Source of the DNA: Spirodela intermedia
Taxonomy: Eukaryota; Streptophyta; Magnoliopsida; Alismatales; Araceae
DNA: 64,000 nt
Direction of reading: 5' to 3'
NCBI GenBank assembly: GCA_902729315.2
Contig: LR746272.1
Location: 10,100,327-10,164,326 of the forward strand
The notes under the pieces were generated by a model. That model was not told the origin of the DNA and ran no database searches. It saw only the letters and a list, made by a program, of their open reading frames with translations. Shown piece after piece: positions 12,201 to 24,775 of the stretch. The position numbers and the translations under genes are program-made. The stretch's first letter is position 1, and every line of letters begins with the position of its first letter.

Positions 12201-15200
12201 ATTTGTAGAGCTAGAGAGCAACCTTTTCGTTGGTGATCATTGTGTAATTAAAGTCCCGCTTAATGCACTTCAATGGATACTTGTTGGATCTTCGGTGAAC
12301 CCAAGAAGATAACGTCACTAACATTGCGCTGCTTCCTTTGTCGATTGTAGGGCAGGTCGATTGCTTGGGATCCAAGGGAGAATGGAGATGATGAGGAGCA
12401 GTCTGCTGTGGGGTTGGCAGGGAGGAAGAATGGTGGAAATGAGGAGGAGGAGGAGGAGGAGGAGGGGTCTATTCTGCTGTGGGGTTGCAAGGAGGAAGAA
12501 AGGTAAATGGATTACAAGATTTTGTCTGTTTCCTGGACGACGCGGTAGCTGGAAGCCTCATTGACCTGTGTGAAAGGAAGGATTTCTGAGGTCATGGAAC
12601 GCAATGGGTTCTCTGCAGGGTGTTGATGATAGCTGCAAATGATGAGGTGGATCAGGGAAGGAATAAGATGAGCATGGCATAACCGGTCAGGGGGCTGGAG
12701 GCATTTAGTCATGTTGAAGGGTTAGGTTTTGAGAATCTACAGAGATGTAAACTGTGTGATTTTTCGGGTGATAGTCATTTATGTGGAGGAAGTTATCTTG
12801 GGTGGGAATTTGTGAGGGGGATGGGGTGTTTCAACTTGTCAGGGAGGAGAATAAGTTACTTTTCTTTGCTTTTCTGAAAAATTCCCGGGATCAGAGTAGA
12901 TCTTTTGTGTTTCTCCTTCTTGTGAGGACTGCGGATAGGAAATTGGGCTTCTTTATTTTTATAGGAACTTTAGCCTAATCAAAATTTAGTGGTATTGAAT
13001 ATCCCCTTTTTTCGTGAAAGTTTTAAATTTTCTTAGGTATATATATACATATGCCACTTGGCAGAAGTGACATCTATGAGACAGGCCATCATTTTTTTAT
13101 TGAATTTATCAATCTTTTCTTTCATATGAAAGTTTATATGGTGTATAATTAGAAATTTCTCATTAAGGATGGCCATCAGCCACCCGTTTTTTTTTTCTCT
13201 TTCTTTCTCTCAACTTCGCACCCGTCACAGACGCTCACACCTTAAGTAAATAGAATGTGAGGGATGACCATTGCTAAGTTCAGTTGAATAGGTACGAACT
13301 TGTTTTGAACATCAGATTATATATAAAATTGTATTATATATGTTTCTGTTACTTCTTGGTGGCCCTGGATGGAAAGTTTATGATGCCTGAATCAAACTGT
13401 TTCAATACTGGAGCATCTGATCATCCAATTCTAAGTATGATTGGCAGTATGTTGTCTTAGACATGATTTTTTTGGTGTTTGCATTTGTTTCTCTGAGACT
13501 CTATTTATGCTGTTTTGGCGCCAGGTTCATTATTGTCTTTTCTTCTAGTTCAATCCAAGAAGTGGCCTTTAAATCGCCAGCATCACTTCTCTTTTGAATT
13601 TTTTCATGGATTTCTCTGGCTTTATTCCTATGGCCGAAGTGTATGATTTGGGCCCCATTCGCGTGATCAGAAGGTGAATTATTTGTTAAATCATGTTGGT
13701 TTTCTTCATAAAGATGAAGTGTTCAACGAGTGTACAAGGTTTCATTGTGTCATGCTTAAGGGATTAAGGGGGCCAAAAATCGATATTAAATATGTGTTAT
13801 TTCCACAGCCGAGAAATGTGTGACCGTGCAGTTGTAGTAAACTTGACCATCTACGTAAATGATAAACTACTTGCAGAGATTATTCAATGTAGCAGGTTAG
13901 GACTAATCAATTTAACGTAATTTTTTTGGTGAATTATTCAATGTAGACTATCCTCTGCCCCGTCTTATTTTTTCCCCAGTGCTGCACGGTTTGTAATGGC
14001 CTCTGATTTAGGGATGTGTATGTGGTGAATGGTCGATCATTATGGACCATTGACTTCTCTAATTGACCATAGCCTTTTAAGAATTGAATTGATTCAATAT
14101 ATATCTCACTCCCTTGAATCATGTGTCTGCTGCCTACCACCATTACTATCCTGGGCTGGTTTGAACGCATAGCCTTGGGGGCATTGTGGTGATTATTGTT
14201 GCCAGCAGACGCACGTGATAGATTATGCAGATAAAATTTGTGTGGGGAAAACAGCTGGAGATCCCTTAAGATACTTCGCTACTTCAGATTCCTTCTGCTA
14301 TGCTGATTTTATTTTTCCCTCATTACTTGTTTTAACCATGTGAATAATATGGAAACTGACCTGCAAATTTTTGGAGTAATATGCTTTATTTGATTTCCCC
14401 AAACAATTCAGTCTACTGATTTCGGAAAGTTTGCAAGTATATTCCTATCAGTGTACATTTGTAAATATTGTGTTGGCCCTTGTCCAGACCTCCATTATAC
14501 TAGTTTCTTGTGAGTTAATTCTTTTTATTGGCAGGTTCCGGTCGTTAATGCTCCTGAATCTCTTCCTGAGCGGCCAGGTGAACCAGATTGTCCGGTATGT
14601 AAAACTCCTCGTTAATATTTTGGTTTAGTCTTGTCAACTTTTAGTATACGTTTATTAAACATGAAATTTTTATTTTATGATAAAATTGATCACAGAAGCG
14701 CAAAACGTTCATATATAAGGCTTATAAGTTTATATATTCATGTAGGATGTGGGTTTTCCTTTTTTTCCTTTTTCCTCTCTTCTCCATGTCTAGCACAGAA
14801 AACTGTTGGATATGGATTGTCTTTCGCATCCTACTGTCTGCCTTAAGCCAATTTGCCATCATTTGATTGTTGCTCGAAATAGTTCCGAGGACAATCCGTT
14901 TCTCCCTTGTGATAACTATCTTTTGTCGTGATTCAGTACTTCATGAAAACTCAGAGATGCAAGTTCGGTCCCCGGTGCAAGTTCAACCACCCCAAAGATA
15001 AGGTAGTGCAGCAATGTCATATCTTATTGATATTTCTGTCTCTTTTTTATTGCTCTTACTTTTTTCATACATAGCAGCAGGTTTCTGAAATGGCTGATGT
15101 TTCCGTGTTGCCTGAAAGACCATCTGAGCCGATATGTTCGGTTAGACATCTTCTCATGTATTTTCATTAGATTCATATTTTCCATTCCTTTAACTTCTCA

Positions 15201-17833
15201 TTATTCCCATGGCGTTTTATTTCACAGTATTACGCTAAAACTGGAAAATGCAAGTTTGGTGCGAACTGTATTTTCAATCATCCAAAGGATCTTCAATTAC
15301 CATCAAGTGGACAGGATCCTGTAAGTGGGGAACAGGCAGAAACTACGGTCAATGATGGAGAAGCGAGTGGTGAATTCAATGCTGAGAATCCACTTTCTTT
15401 TACACCAGCATTATTGCACAATTCTAAGGGACTACCTGTGCGACCGGTACTCACCTAAGCCATTAGATTTAATAATCCTTGTCGTTTTATGCAGAACAAT
15501 AGAATAGTTGTTGATGATCAAGTGTTGCCCCACGCTGAAAATTACACATTCCTTGCAAATATAACCAAAGATCTCATGCACCTATTTGTTACTTGATTAT
15601 TCTGCAGGGTGAACAGGATTGTCCTTTCTATCTCAAGACTGGAAGGTGAGACTTTGTTATCCTTCTCATTAGGTGCTTGATAGTTTACCAGCATGGAATT
15701 TCTATTGTGCGCAAGTTTTTGAACTATCCACGTTCTCTAATGCTTCTTTTCATTTTTGTGGATCTAACAGCTGCAAGTATGGAGCGACATGCCGATACAA
15801 TCATCCAGACAGAAATGGTATGTTTTTATGGATGTCATTTTTATCATGTCGTTTACAGTGGCTTATAAGGTAAAAGTGATATATATATATACATATATGT
15901 TTATTTTTTATGTTGGTTATATGATGCAGCGTTCAATCCGATTGCTGCTTCTGCCTTTCTTCATTCTCCATCTGCTAATCTGTCTATCGGAGTCATAAAT
16001 CCTGCTGTTTCACTTCTGTCAAACATTGATACCCGTTTTTCCCAAACTAGTGTAAGTATGTAGATATGATGCATCTTTTTTTACCATTTTTTCATTATTC
16101 TTACCATACTTATCGGACTGTTGGAAGATTTAACTTTTACCCCTCCCCCCTTTGGCAACGCAGCTAGGCGTGGGCCCAATTCTCTATCCACAGCGACCTG
16201 GACAAACGGAGTGTGATGTATGTATCTTTTATTGCATCACTTCTCAGTTTTCTTCTTGCGTGGTCTGAATTAATCAAATATTGAATGAGAGACAAAATTA
16301 ACCAGTTTCCTATAGTCAAACTGGTCCACTAGGCTCTATGTCAACCTGCATATCTCTCACTTGTTCATTAGCCAGTTGAACGGTAATATACATCTGTCTA
16401 TTTAAAGTTGCATATCTGTCAACTTCTTACTGTCCAGTCTGTCTCAAGAGGGGAAAAACTTTGATGGAAATCAAACGGACTGGCTTTTCTATGTCTGTTA
16501 GCATATGTAGTTCTGTTGCAGTTACTATTTGAGCTTAATATAGACGACACTAATTAGTTGACAAACAACGTCCACCCCTCCACGGGAAAAGAGAAATATA
16601 GAGAATAGAGTGTGAAAATTGTCAGTTGGTTCATCTCAAAAAGAAAAAACGAGCCCTCACCATTACAAGAGCTTACGATAAACATATTAGGAAAATGCCT
16701 TAAAATCGAAAAGTAACAAAAACGGAATATTGCTATATTATGTAATATTCCGATTATCTTAGAGTACGAACATTCTCTAGGAGTTTAACCATTTTGCAAC
16801 AGCAATTTCCAAAGTTTAGACTCTCTAAAAACATTCTGCCAGTTCTTTTTGAGCTTTGGTAATTTCATGTGTTCCTTAGTTGTCTGGGAGCTGTCAAATG
16901 GTATTCTGCTCACATAAAATTCAGGTGCTTCGTTTGGTTATTTTTCCTTATACGGGAGCTATGCCCAGACTGGGTTATAACGTGAATTCTAGTTACTTAG
17001 CTCTGGCACTAGTTGACTTCCTGGATTATGCTAGTTTTGACTCCTATTAGTGATCTAAAGACATCCTATGTTTAATGTCGCTCAAATTTATCATTTCAGT
17101 CAACTTGTCTAATTTTTTCTTACAGTTTATATCTTTGTTATGTTCCAATTTGGGATGCAATGAATCATGTTCCTCAGCATGTAGACATCCCCTCACATGG
17201 GGTGTATGACGCATCAGAAGTTGGGGAAAATTGTAAATCGCACCTTAAATCCACGGGAAAATAGTTGAATCCGCAAGGATTGAAAAATAAATGCTCCCTC
17301 GCATCCTCAGGGGGCCGGTCCAATCGACAAGCAGGTAGAAGAGGAAAATACTTATTCTGTGTTGAGAAGAAAAACAACCTGGTCTATAGTGCGCCTCTTA
17401 AAAGGCCAAAAGTAACCGTAAATCCTGGAAACAATAGGACCAGAGATAACTATTGAGTTCTTAGAAGAAAGAAAACAGGTAAAACCCTAGATAATTCTTA
17501 GAAGAAAACGCGTTTCGATGTTTATGGGTCACCTAACAACACTTGTAGACACTTCCTCGTTCTACCCGTTCGGACCTTCTGAGCTGTGCTTTTTTAGGCG
17601 CTTCCACTTCCTATCAATTCGTTCTACATCAGCGTAGTCACCACGAGTTGATCCTTTTCTCATCTTCTTGTTTGCAGTTCTATATAAAGACTGGCCAGTG
17701 CAAGTTTGGAGAGAGGTGCAAGTTTCACCACCCTATTGATCGATCTGCACTGGCATCTTCAGTGTTAAAACAGTCTGCTGATCAGAGTATTAAGCTTACC
17801 CCTGCAGGGCTGCCAAGAAGAGAGGTACGCAAT

Positions 17834-17867
<34 letters not shown>

Positions 17868-18633
17868 GAAATAGGTTAGCAGAAATATGAAAGAACGGTA
17901 CCTTGTCATTCTCTTTTGTAATTCCGCATTTTTAGGTCTGGATTTTCAAGTGCCACTAAACAGGGATTCCTACGCTCTTCGATCTTTGGCTGACATTTCT
18001 TAGAACCCAATAGTGAATAACTTATGAGAAGAGGATATAATATACGCAAAATACTGGTGCCGTTCGGTTTAGAAGATGATTCATTCAATGCTGTAAGTCA
18101 TCCCATAAATATGCTACCTTGTTTCAAAATGGTCTGTTCAACCTCTTCCCCATTGCAATTTAGAAACACAATTTTCTTCAGGCATCGGATGACAGTCAGC
18201 AGTGCCGCAGGAAGAGGTATCAGAGAGTAGATCACGTGAAGTTCATGATCTCTCATCTTTTCTGGGGCTGCCCTAATTATCGTTTTCCCCGGATCGAGCT
18301 CCGGATGGTTTCTTCTTTCTTAGATCTTCATCATCATGAATCTTCGTCACGAAAAAATGGGATATTATTGTTATATCATAATTTATATTTTCTGTCTGCG
18401 GTTATCATAGCCATATACTGATAAATCTGGGTGCCGACTTTCAGGGAGCAATCATCTGCCCTTACTACATGAAAACGGGCACCTGCAAGTTTGGTGCTTC
18501 CTGCAAGTTCGACCACCCAACCCCAGCGGAAGCCATAGCCATGGCTGCCGCCAAGGACGCCTCCGCCTCTGATGCTACAGCGCAGGGGGAGGAAGTGGAA
18601 GACCCCGTACAGGAGCAGGCGCAGCTGGAATAA
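9239..18633 (+). CDS. HUA1: HUA1-like CCCH zinc-finger RNA-binding protein
   Basis: Twelve exons: 9239-9611, 11043-11290, 14535-14594, 14937-15002, 15081-15140, 15228-15446, 15608-15645, 15771-15817, 15930-16051, 16164-16217, 17678-17824 and 18445-18633. All are in phase and total 540 residues (Arabidopsis HUA1 524). An Ala/Ser/Gly/Tyr-rich N-terminus of about 120 residues precedes six C-x8-C-x5-C-x3-H fingers whose first cysteines are at residues 174, 226, 268, 347, 428 and 483. Linkers such as [20 protein letters not shown] and PRREGAIIC match HUA1 closely. HUA1 binds RNA in the nucleus and, with HUA2 and HEN4, promotes correct processing of AGAMOUS pre-mRNA during floral patterning; that role is inferred here from family membership. 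Introns 1, 2 and 10 are long (1.4, 3.2 and 1.5 kb). The CAGCAG acceptor before exon 5 may give two isoforms differing by one glutamine. Confidence 0.95.
12403..12500. repeat. (GGA)n tract flanked by a short direct repeat, HUA1-like intron 2
   Basis: A GGA run (12441-12464) lies between two near-identical copies of about 27 bases beginning CTGCTGTGGGGTTG (12403-12430 and 12474-12500). Nothing coding is evident; it is inside the 3.2-kb second intron, the rest of which (11291-14534) shows no recognisable gene. Confidence 0.75.
17836..17866. repeat. (CT)n microsatellite next to the exon 11 donor of the HUA1-like gene
   Basis: A 31-base CT run starts about 11 bases inside intron 11, immediately behind the GTACGC donor at 17825. 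Confidence 0.95.
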
Positions 18634-19365
18634 GGCTCCTATTCCACCGCTCAAAGAAGGTACTCCACAGTCTCCAATACTTTCTTAGAGAAAAGCGCTG
18701 CCAGTTAATGATCTGTATGATGACAACCACAGTCTCCGTCTCTGTCACATATTAACTACCGAAAGGGTGGGAGCTTTAATCTTGGAGGTTCCCAGCTGAC
18801 GACGATCGCGCGCAGTTGAATGACCTGGTTGTTTTTTTGCTTCTAGCCCCTGCCCAAGTGTTTGATCCTCTGCTCCATCACACCCCACTGAACTGTGTAA
18901 TTGGGAATGCTGGCGCAGATGTTGGAGCGAGAATTTTTATGAAGAAAGTGATGGTAAATCTCTCAACAATTTGCGCATATCAGCTGCCCGCTCCTTTTAG
19001 TGATCTCTCATGCATCGTGGTGCCTTGTGTTTCTAATGGAAAGGGCTTCGGGTTCGGCAGAAACCCTAACTGGAAGTGCCCACTGCCTTGTCGTCTGCTG
19101 CAACCAGGAGACCAGTCACCAAGGAATGGATGAACTGAGCGTGGTAGACTCCAAGGGGAGGAGGGAGAAAGTAGAGGTTTTTAAGGAGACCCGGAAGCAG
19201 GGATTAATGTTGGCCGCATTTGACCGGAAAAAAAAACGCCATTTCTGGTCGTCGAGTTCGGAAATTCTGGGCGATCGAGATGAACGTCGGAAGAAATCGT
19301 TGAAGATCGGGGATGAAAGGAATTCGTTGAAGAAAGACCCAATTCAAGCTTCATCCGCAGAGATT
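18634..19365. other. convergent 3' intergenic region
   Basis: This stretch lies between the stop codons of the HUA1-like gene and the minus-strand PAC1-like gene. It should contain both 3' UTRs. No AATAAA signal, RNA gene or repeat stands out; the open frames present use no known domain. Confidence 0.6.
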
Positions 19366-20121
19366 TCAGACGTAGAGATCCGAGTCGGCAACTGAAACCC
19401 TAACCCCGTTGTCCGCCGAGAATCGCAAACCCGGCAGGAGATCGCGAAGCAGAGACTCGAGCGACGACGACGGCGACGAGGCCTCGCCAGCTCCGGGCCA
19501 CGCCACACATAGCGTCCCCTTCAGCTTCCTCATCTGGCACTCCGCCAGCAGTGCGGCGCCCACGCCCTCCGCCACGCTCCCCGTCGTGTAATACGCCACG
19601 CGGCGCAGCGCGGGGAAGGAGCCGGCCGCCCTCTTCGCCGCTGTCTCCAGCTTGAACTCCATGGAATCGTCGGTCGACAGCCGCCCCCTGAAGCTCCCGC
19701 TGCGGACGGAGTCCAGGACCAGTACCTCCTGGGGAGAGATGTCCCTCATCAGCGCCTTCGCCACCGAGCGCGCCCTCTCCGCCGCCGCCGCCGGATACTG
19801 GAAGGAGACCAGGAGAATGCCCTCGCCGGCGGCGTAGATGTTGCAGCCGCTATCGCGCGGAGACGGCACGATGTGGTTGCCGGCGAGCGGGAGCTCCGGG
19901 AGGAAGAGAGCCCCGAACAGAGACTTGGGGGAGAGGCGGTGGACTAGCAGGCGGGAGGCCGGGGAGATGGCGACCACCATGAGGGACGGGCGAGGTCTAG
20001 GGTTTCTGTCGGAGAGGAGTACGAAAGGCGAAGGGAGTGCCGGTGATGGGGAGGCGAAGTTGTCGAGGTCCTCCGGGAAGAACCGCGACGGCGGAGGGAT
20101 GTCTGTGACCACGTCTTCCAT
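19366..20121 (-). CDS. proteasome assembly chaperone 1-like protein
   Basis: A single uninterrupted exon of 251 residues. The start MEDVVTDIPPPSRFF at 20121 is chosen because this opening is the conserved beginning of the plant family; an in-frame upstream start at 20187 would add 22 unconserved residues. The protein contains blocks such as RPSLMVVAISP, ELPLAGNHIVPS and the C-terminal GTLCVAWPGAGE. In plants these proteins are annotated as proteasome assembly chaperone 1, which with PAC2 helps assemble the alpha ring of the 20S core in the cytosol. I assign the family by memory of the conserved blocks; the biochemical role is inferred. The gene is strongly GC-rich, unlike the AT-rich DNA on either side, which is typical of monocot-like short exons. 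Confidence 0.8.
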   Translation of the reverse strand: MEDVVTDIPPPSRFFPEDLDNFASPSPALPSPFVLLSDRNPRPRPSLMVVAISPASRLLVHRLSPKSLFGALFLPELPLAGNHIVPSPRDSGCNIYAAGEGILLVSFQYPAAAAERARSVAKALMRDISPQEVLVLDSVRSGSFRGRLSTDDSMEFKLETAAKRAAGSFPALRRVAYYTTGSVAEGVGAALLAECQMRKLKGTLCVAWPGAGEASSPSSSLESLLRDLLPGLRFSADNGVRVSVADSDLYV

Positions 20122-20247
20122 CGTTCTTCTTCTTCCTCCTTCCGATGCTCCAACTCTTTGGATTCCTCCCCAAGGAAACGTTTGCACGGTGGTGCACTAG
20201 GAGGATCGCCACTGTAAACTAAGCTCGAAAACCACCTCCAATGTGTC

Positions 20248-20485
20248 CAAAATGCCCCCGTAAGTAATAACAGAGTGCCCGAAATACCCCTCCCTATATG
20301 CCCGTAATACCCCCTATATATGGTTAAGTGCCGGTTATAAAGCCCTAATTATAAACTGCCCTTAATACCCTCATGGATCTATGCCAATCACTCAACCAAC
20401 TGAAGTAATCTCTCTCTCTCTCTCTCCTCCCTCTTACTTCCGATGTGCCCATAATAACTCCCCAGTGCCCATAATACCCCTGTAT
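20248..20485. repeat. six degenerate copies of a TGCCC-N-TAATACCCC motif
   Basis: Copies begin near 20252, 20275, 20298, 20356, 20445 and 20465; the clearest reads GTGCCCATAATACCCC. Neighbouring copies are about 20-23 bases apart, interrupted by a TATA-rich patch and a (CT)n run at 20409-20426. The block lies between the PAC1-like start codon and the stop of the DUF212 gene. Confidence 0.75.
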
Positions 20486-20677
20486 GCGCGTGAAAAAAAA
20501 ATCTGCGACTGATTCGGCGCTGTCAGTCTTCCCAATCAAATTATTCTACTGCTTCTCTGAACCGAAAAAATCAAAGAAAAAAGACTCCTTTTCCTCCACC
20601 ATTTCTTAATAGGGAAAAAAAAAAGATGGGCACTGTTTGGCAGACACAGAGATCAACCAAAAATGAACGATGAGGAG

Positions 20678-23600
20678 TTAAATTATCGCTTCGACGGCTA
20701 AACTCACAAGAAAACCCAGCAGAGCGCCCGCTATGACCTGCACCTCCGTGTGGCCCACGGACTCCTCCAAGGGGCTGTAATAAATCTCCGTGTTTTCTGA
20801 TGAGCCGTCCCCGACGATCACTCCTGGGGGTGGGTTTGAAGATTTTCCCCGCCCACTCCTGGGGAGCGCCTCTTGCTCGAGTTCGTAACCATCTGCTTGC
20901 TCAGGCGAAGAGAGAGAGCCAAGGCTTCTGGTACTTAGTGAGACTGAAGGACGGCAATCGATTGGGCTCTGTTTCTCCTGGAGTAGGATAGATCTCTCCC
21001 GATTATGCTTCGTTATCTTGTTGAGATTCTTCGCATGCTTGCCCACTTCCCGTCTCACGCCCTACGAATTCGCAGCCAGAGTGGGTCAGTAGATCGACGT
21101 AAGTTCTCCATGGGTATTCTGAAGAAAACATCAGAACTGTGCGGTGAGAGGGAGAGAGAAAACAAATGGTAGCATAAAATCAGAGCCTGCTCATACGGAA
21201 AGGCAGAGGAGTTTCGTTTTGGAGATTACGAAGCCACTGAAGACACATATATGCACGACCAAAATTAATGAGTAGATGAACAAAGGTTGACTTGATAGTC
21301 AAAGTGGCCAGCTTCTGAGGTAAAAAGCGGTCTCTTATTGTCCTCAAAGATGGCCGATTCTCATCCAAATTGAGATCAGAGGGGGAGGGGTAGTGGAGGA
21401 ACTCCAGGACCAACAAGAAAACGCCACGTATTCTCACATCAATGGTTGACTCTGGTCAATACAGACAGCAACCTTGGATGAGTTCAAACCTGATTCAGTA
21501 TTTCTCCACAGTAAATTCGTCATCTTGATTTCCGGCATTGACTTCTCGAGATGGTTGTCAATGTCATAGCATTTTAACACTGTTCCATTTGCCTCTCTCA
21601 AATCTCGCCAAATTTATGAGTTAAATTTTCTCCAGTTCCGTGGTTTATTCCTTGGGGCTTATTGGTTCATGGGATTGGAGCTGTCCAGCCTGTCTGACCA
21701 TGAGCTTGTGACTGCTTAGAAATACTAAATATGTCGAGTGGAGATGTTTTCCTCATGCATTAATTCAAGACCACAAATGGATTAGTAACTTGAGAACGAG
21801 CCTGAAGTCTGAGACAAACAAAACAGTAGTTTATGGAGATTATCTTTCGTTTTCTAGGATCATTTTACGGGAAGTAGTCAGCATCTTGGTGAGAACTTGA
21901 ATTTCTGTTGAAGAGACTTCAAGTGGAATAAACCTTCAAATTCCTGATTATCATTAGTAATGGAATATGGTACAAACCACTTTCTCATACGTGAAACTCG
22001 AATTGAAGCATAATGCAAAGTTCAGATCATCAGCAAGACGACTTCAGAACAAAAATCTCACAGAAATCATCAAATTCATCTGATACGCTAAAATCTAGAA
22101 AAAAGAAATCATTAATAATCACCACAACCGAAAGCAAACCAACTTTGCTTGAGATGTCAAGTTCTCAGGCCAAGTCAGATCATGCAAAAGAAGAGATATT
22201 GCCAGTGGGAAAAATGAAAAGCCGCATTTGTTTTCGATATGGGTTTTTTCTTCAACAGCTTATGAGTAAAATATTCTGCATTCCTGACGCTGTAAGTTCT
22301 TGTGAAATCTGATGGCTGTAGGTTTTTCTGGGGCCGCCATTCCATGATTGACCGAGTTCTCAGAGAGCGAGAGACAAAACGAGCATTAAATGAAACTTAT
22401 ACTATGAACTACTGGCTATTTTTTCATTAATCTAATGACATAAACCCATATTGGACGCATACAACCAAAAACAAAATCTAACAAATCGCAGGTTTAGAAA
22501 TATTAAATATATTAGAAAAGGTACCTGGGCATCATACATGACAAATGTAGCAAAAACGGCAGACATACCAAATATTGGATCGGAAAATCCCCTGCGATAA
22601 GAAAGTACAATTATCAATAAGTCAGTAATTACACTCGTAAAACAATCCAAATTTCAGAGATATTGTTGGTGAACAGGGAAGATTAATTCCAAATCAATTT
22701 ACTAAGTTTGATATAATTTTATGTAATGAACTTATCTTCCTAACTTGCTCCAACCAATTTTTAACCACTATTTTGACGTTTTTTCACATGCTTGGAGACC
22801 TTAGACTTTTTCAAAAGTATCAAAATGATCAGATGAGTAACACAAGACTTTGGCACCGGATTCTTGTACATCAAACAGGAACTTCATTCAACTCATAAAA
22901 CAGTTAGATAACGTGCATTTTTAATTTTAACTTATCCCTCGGAAATGTGAGACTATTAGACACTATACCTCCTCGGGCCAACTTCAACTTTACACGAAAA
23001 AAGAAACATTGCAATGCATGCGCCTGAGACAGAATCGTATTTTCTTGAATGATTGGGCCAGGGCAATCCCACTTTTTCGATACACTTACACAAGTCGATT
23101 AACGTGTCATTTACAACATTAAAATGCATTAACTAATGATATTACTTCAACTGTGATTAGATACTAATATATGGTTTAACTTATAATGAAAAAAAAATAC
23201 ACAAGTACATTAAAACTAATGCCTTTTCCTACCTTTCCAGACCAAGACAAGTCGTGGCAGCCATAACACCCTGCAGGGCGAGTATGCAAAAAGAATCAGA
23301 GATTTTTATAGCTCTGTAGGATGAGATTTGACGGTCTAACGTTAATAAGTAGAAAATTCTATAAACATGAATTGAGGGGTTAGCTGTAGAGATTTTTATA
23401 GCACTGTAGGATTTTTATAACACTATGTGAAGCAAATCGATCAAACTAGCGTGAAGAGCCTATTTCTTCGAACAGATGAGAAAACGCACTCACGGCTGAA
23501 TGTGAGGAGGGCATTCCTCCGGACCGAATTGCTGCCCCGAAATCAATGCCATTTCCACTCAATGCCGATGTGAAAGGCTTGGATAGCTGGCCAATTGTGC

Positions 23601-23888
23601 AGGCAAGAGTGGCCGATATCAAGACCTACAAATGCACGCGAGCAATTTAAATAACCGTGATCCCCACCTCTCGTAGTTAGAGCGGCAGGTCACACCCACC
23701 TTGTTCTGCACGAGATCAGCTATCTCCTCCACACCAATCTTCACAGAAGCCACCGGGGCGGAACGGCGTCCGGAGTGAATCCGGTGGAAGAAACGGTCAC
23801 GAAGCCTCAGAGACTTCCGCACGGAGAAATCGAATGAGTGAGGGACCGAGTAGGCGGCGGAGAGAGATGGGGAAGCACAGTATAACAT
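20678..23888 (-). CDS. DUF212 (acid phosphatase/vanadium-haloperoxidase-related) membrane protein, plastid type
   Basis: Five minus-strand exons: 23888-23700, 23625-23494, 23270-23233, 22591-22525 and 21061-20678, all GT/AG and in phase, totalling 269 residues. Residues 1 to about 45 are Ser/Arg-rich and resemble a plastid transit peptide. The conserved core has VLISATLACTIGQLSKPF, then SGGMPSSHSA (98-107), GFSDPIFGMSAVFATFVMYDAQ-type membrane helices (in pieces) and GVRREVGKHA, ending with ESVGHTEVQVIAGALLGF and a final hydrophobic helix. The HTxxQV and PSSHS motifs define the family, which also includes bacterial YuiD. It is named after PAP2/haloperoxidases, but catalytic activity has not been shown. 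A poorly conserved acidic/serine linker of about 60 residues lies in the last exon. The 1.9-kb span between exons 3 and 5 is AT-rich. Confidence 0.92.
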
Positions 23889-24640
23889 GTTCTTCCCGTC
23901 TTCCCTCTCCCCGCTCTCTATCGACCACCGGCCAACAGATTCCGGCGAGTTCCCGGAGATGACGAGCTGCCCAGTTGATCTGTCGACCGCTCAAATCATC
24001 CGATTTCCCCAAGTTATCGTGCCGTTGGGTCCATCCCCCCCTTCTCGTCCTCTGCTTCCTCAACTGTCCCCATCGGCAGCTGATAGACCAGTCCCTTTTC
24101 TAAAATAATATAACAATAAAGTTCTAGGAAATTTATAAATCCCTAACCTTGCTCTCTATATATATATATATATAGTATTAATGTTTAAAACAACCTTATT
24201 GTGACACATAATTACGCTCTCGGAAACTACTTTCGAACAATTTTAAATATCCCAATTAAAATATTTCCTAGTTCGACATTTCACGTCGAGTATCTTGAAA
24301 AGGCCTGTTCGACATTTTTTTAATTCATTTTTATTATAGCAAGTTGTGTGATTTCTTCAGGATTTAATTAGCTTATTTTCTGCTAATAAATAAATATGTA
24401 TATAGAGAGAGAAAAAAAATTCATGCAGTTTAATTATTATTATTATTATTTTATATCCCTATTTATATAAAAGGATCAAATTTGTACGTGGGAACTATTT
24501 TCTCTCGGAGAATGTTGAATCAGGCGCTCACGTGATAGATCACGTGATCTGAGATTCTCGTCACCCAGTGATGACATCGCCGCCACCCTCGTCGGAGTGG
24601 CGGAGCTTGTAGCCACCAGCGGCGGCGATCGTGAGACGCT
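23889..24640. other. 5' flank of the DUF212 gene, no gene seen
   Basis: The first 200 bases are GC-rich and probably contain the DUF212 promoter and leader. Beyond 24110 the sequence is AT-rich with a short (TA)n run at 24163-24173 and a TTA trinucleotide run near 24435. No coding region or RNA gene is supported. Confidence 0.5.
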
Positions 24641-24652
24641 GGCTGGGCGGAG

Positions 24653-24775
24653 ATGGCGCTCGCAGCAGCGGCTCCCCCGTTGGACCAGTTCGTGGTGGCG
24701 GAGAGGGACGAGGGCGTCACTATGCCGTTGCCGTTTGACTCCCCTTCGGCAGGGCCCTCTACCGACCCCAAATGA
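24653..24775 (+). other. short GC-rich ORF of 40 codons ending inside a hairpin
   Basis: The frame begins MALAAAAPPLDQFVVAERDE and ends SAGPSTDPK at a TGA that lies within the left arm of the hairpin at 24766-24807. The composition looks like a genuine plant N-terminus, and it could be a first exon or captured gene fragment whose remainder is lost. No continuation was found in the same frame, and I do not recognise the protein. Confidence 0.3.

Noticed and set aside
19000-19395. Plus-strand 131-codon Lys/Arg-rich frame in the HUA1/PAC1 3' region
   Set aside because: It overlaps the PAC1-like C-terminus antisense, has no ATG-supported conserved start and no known domain; more likely 3' UTR.
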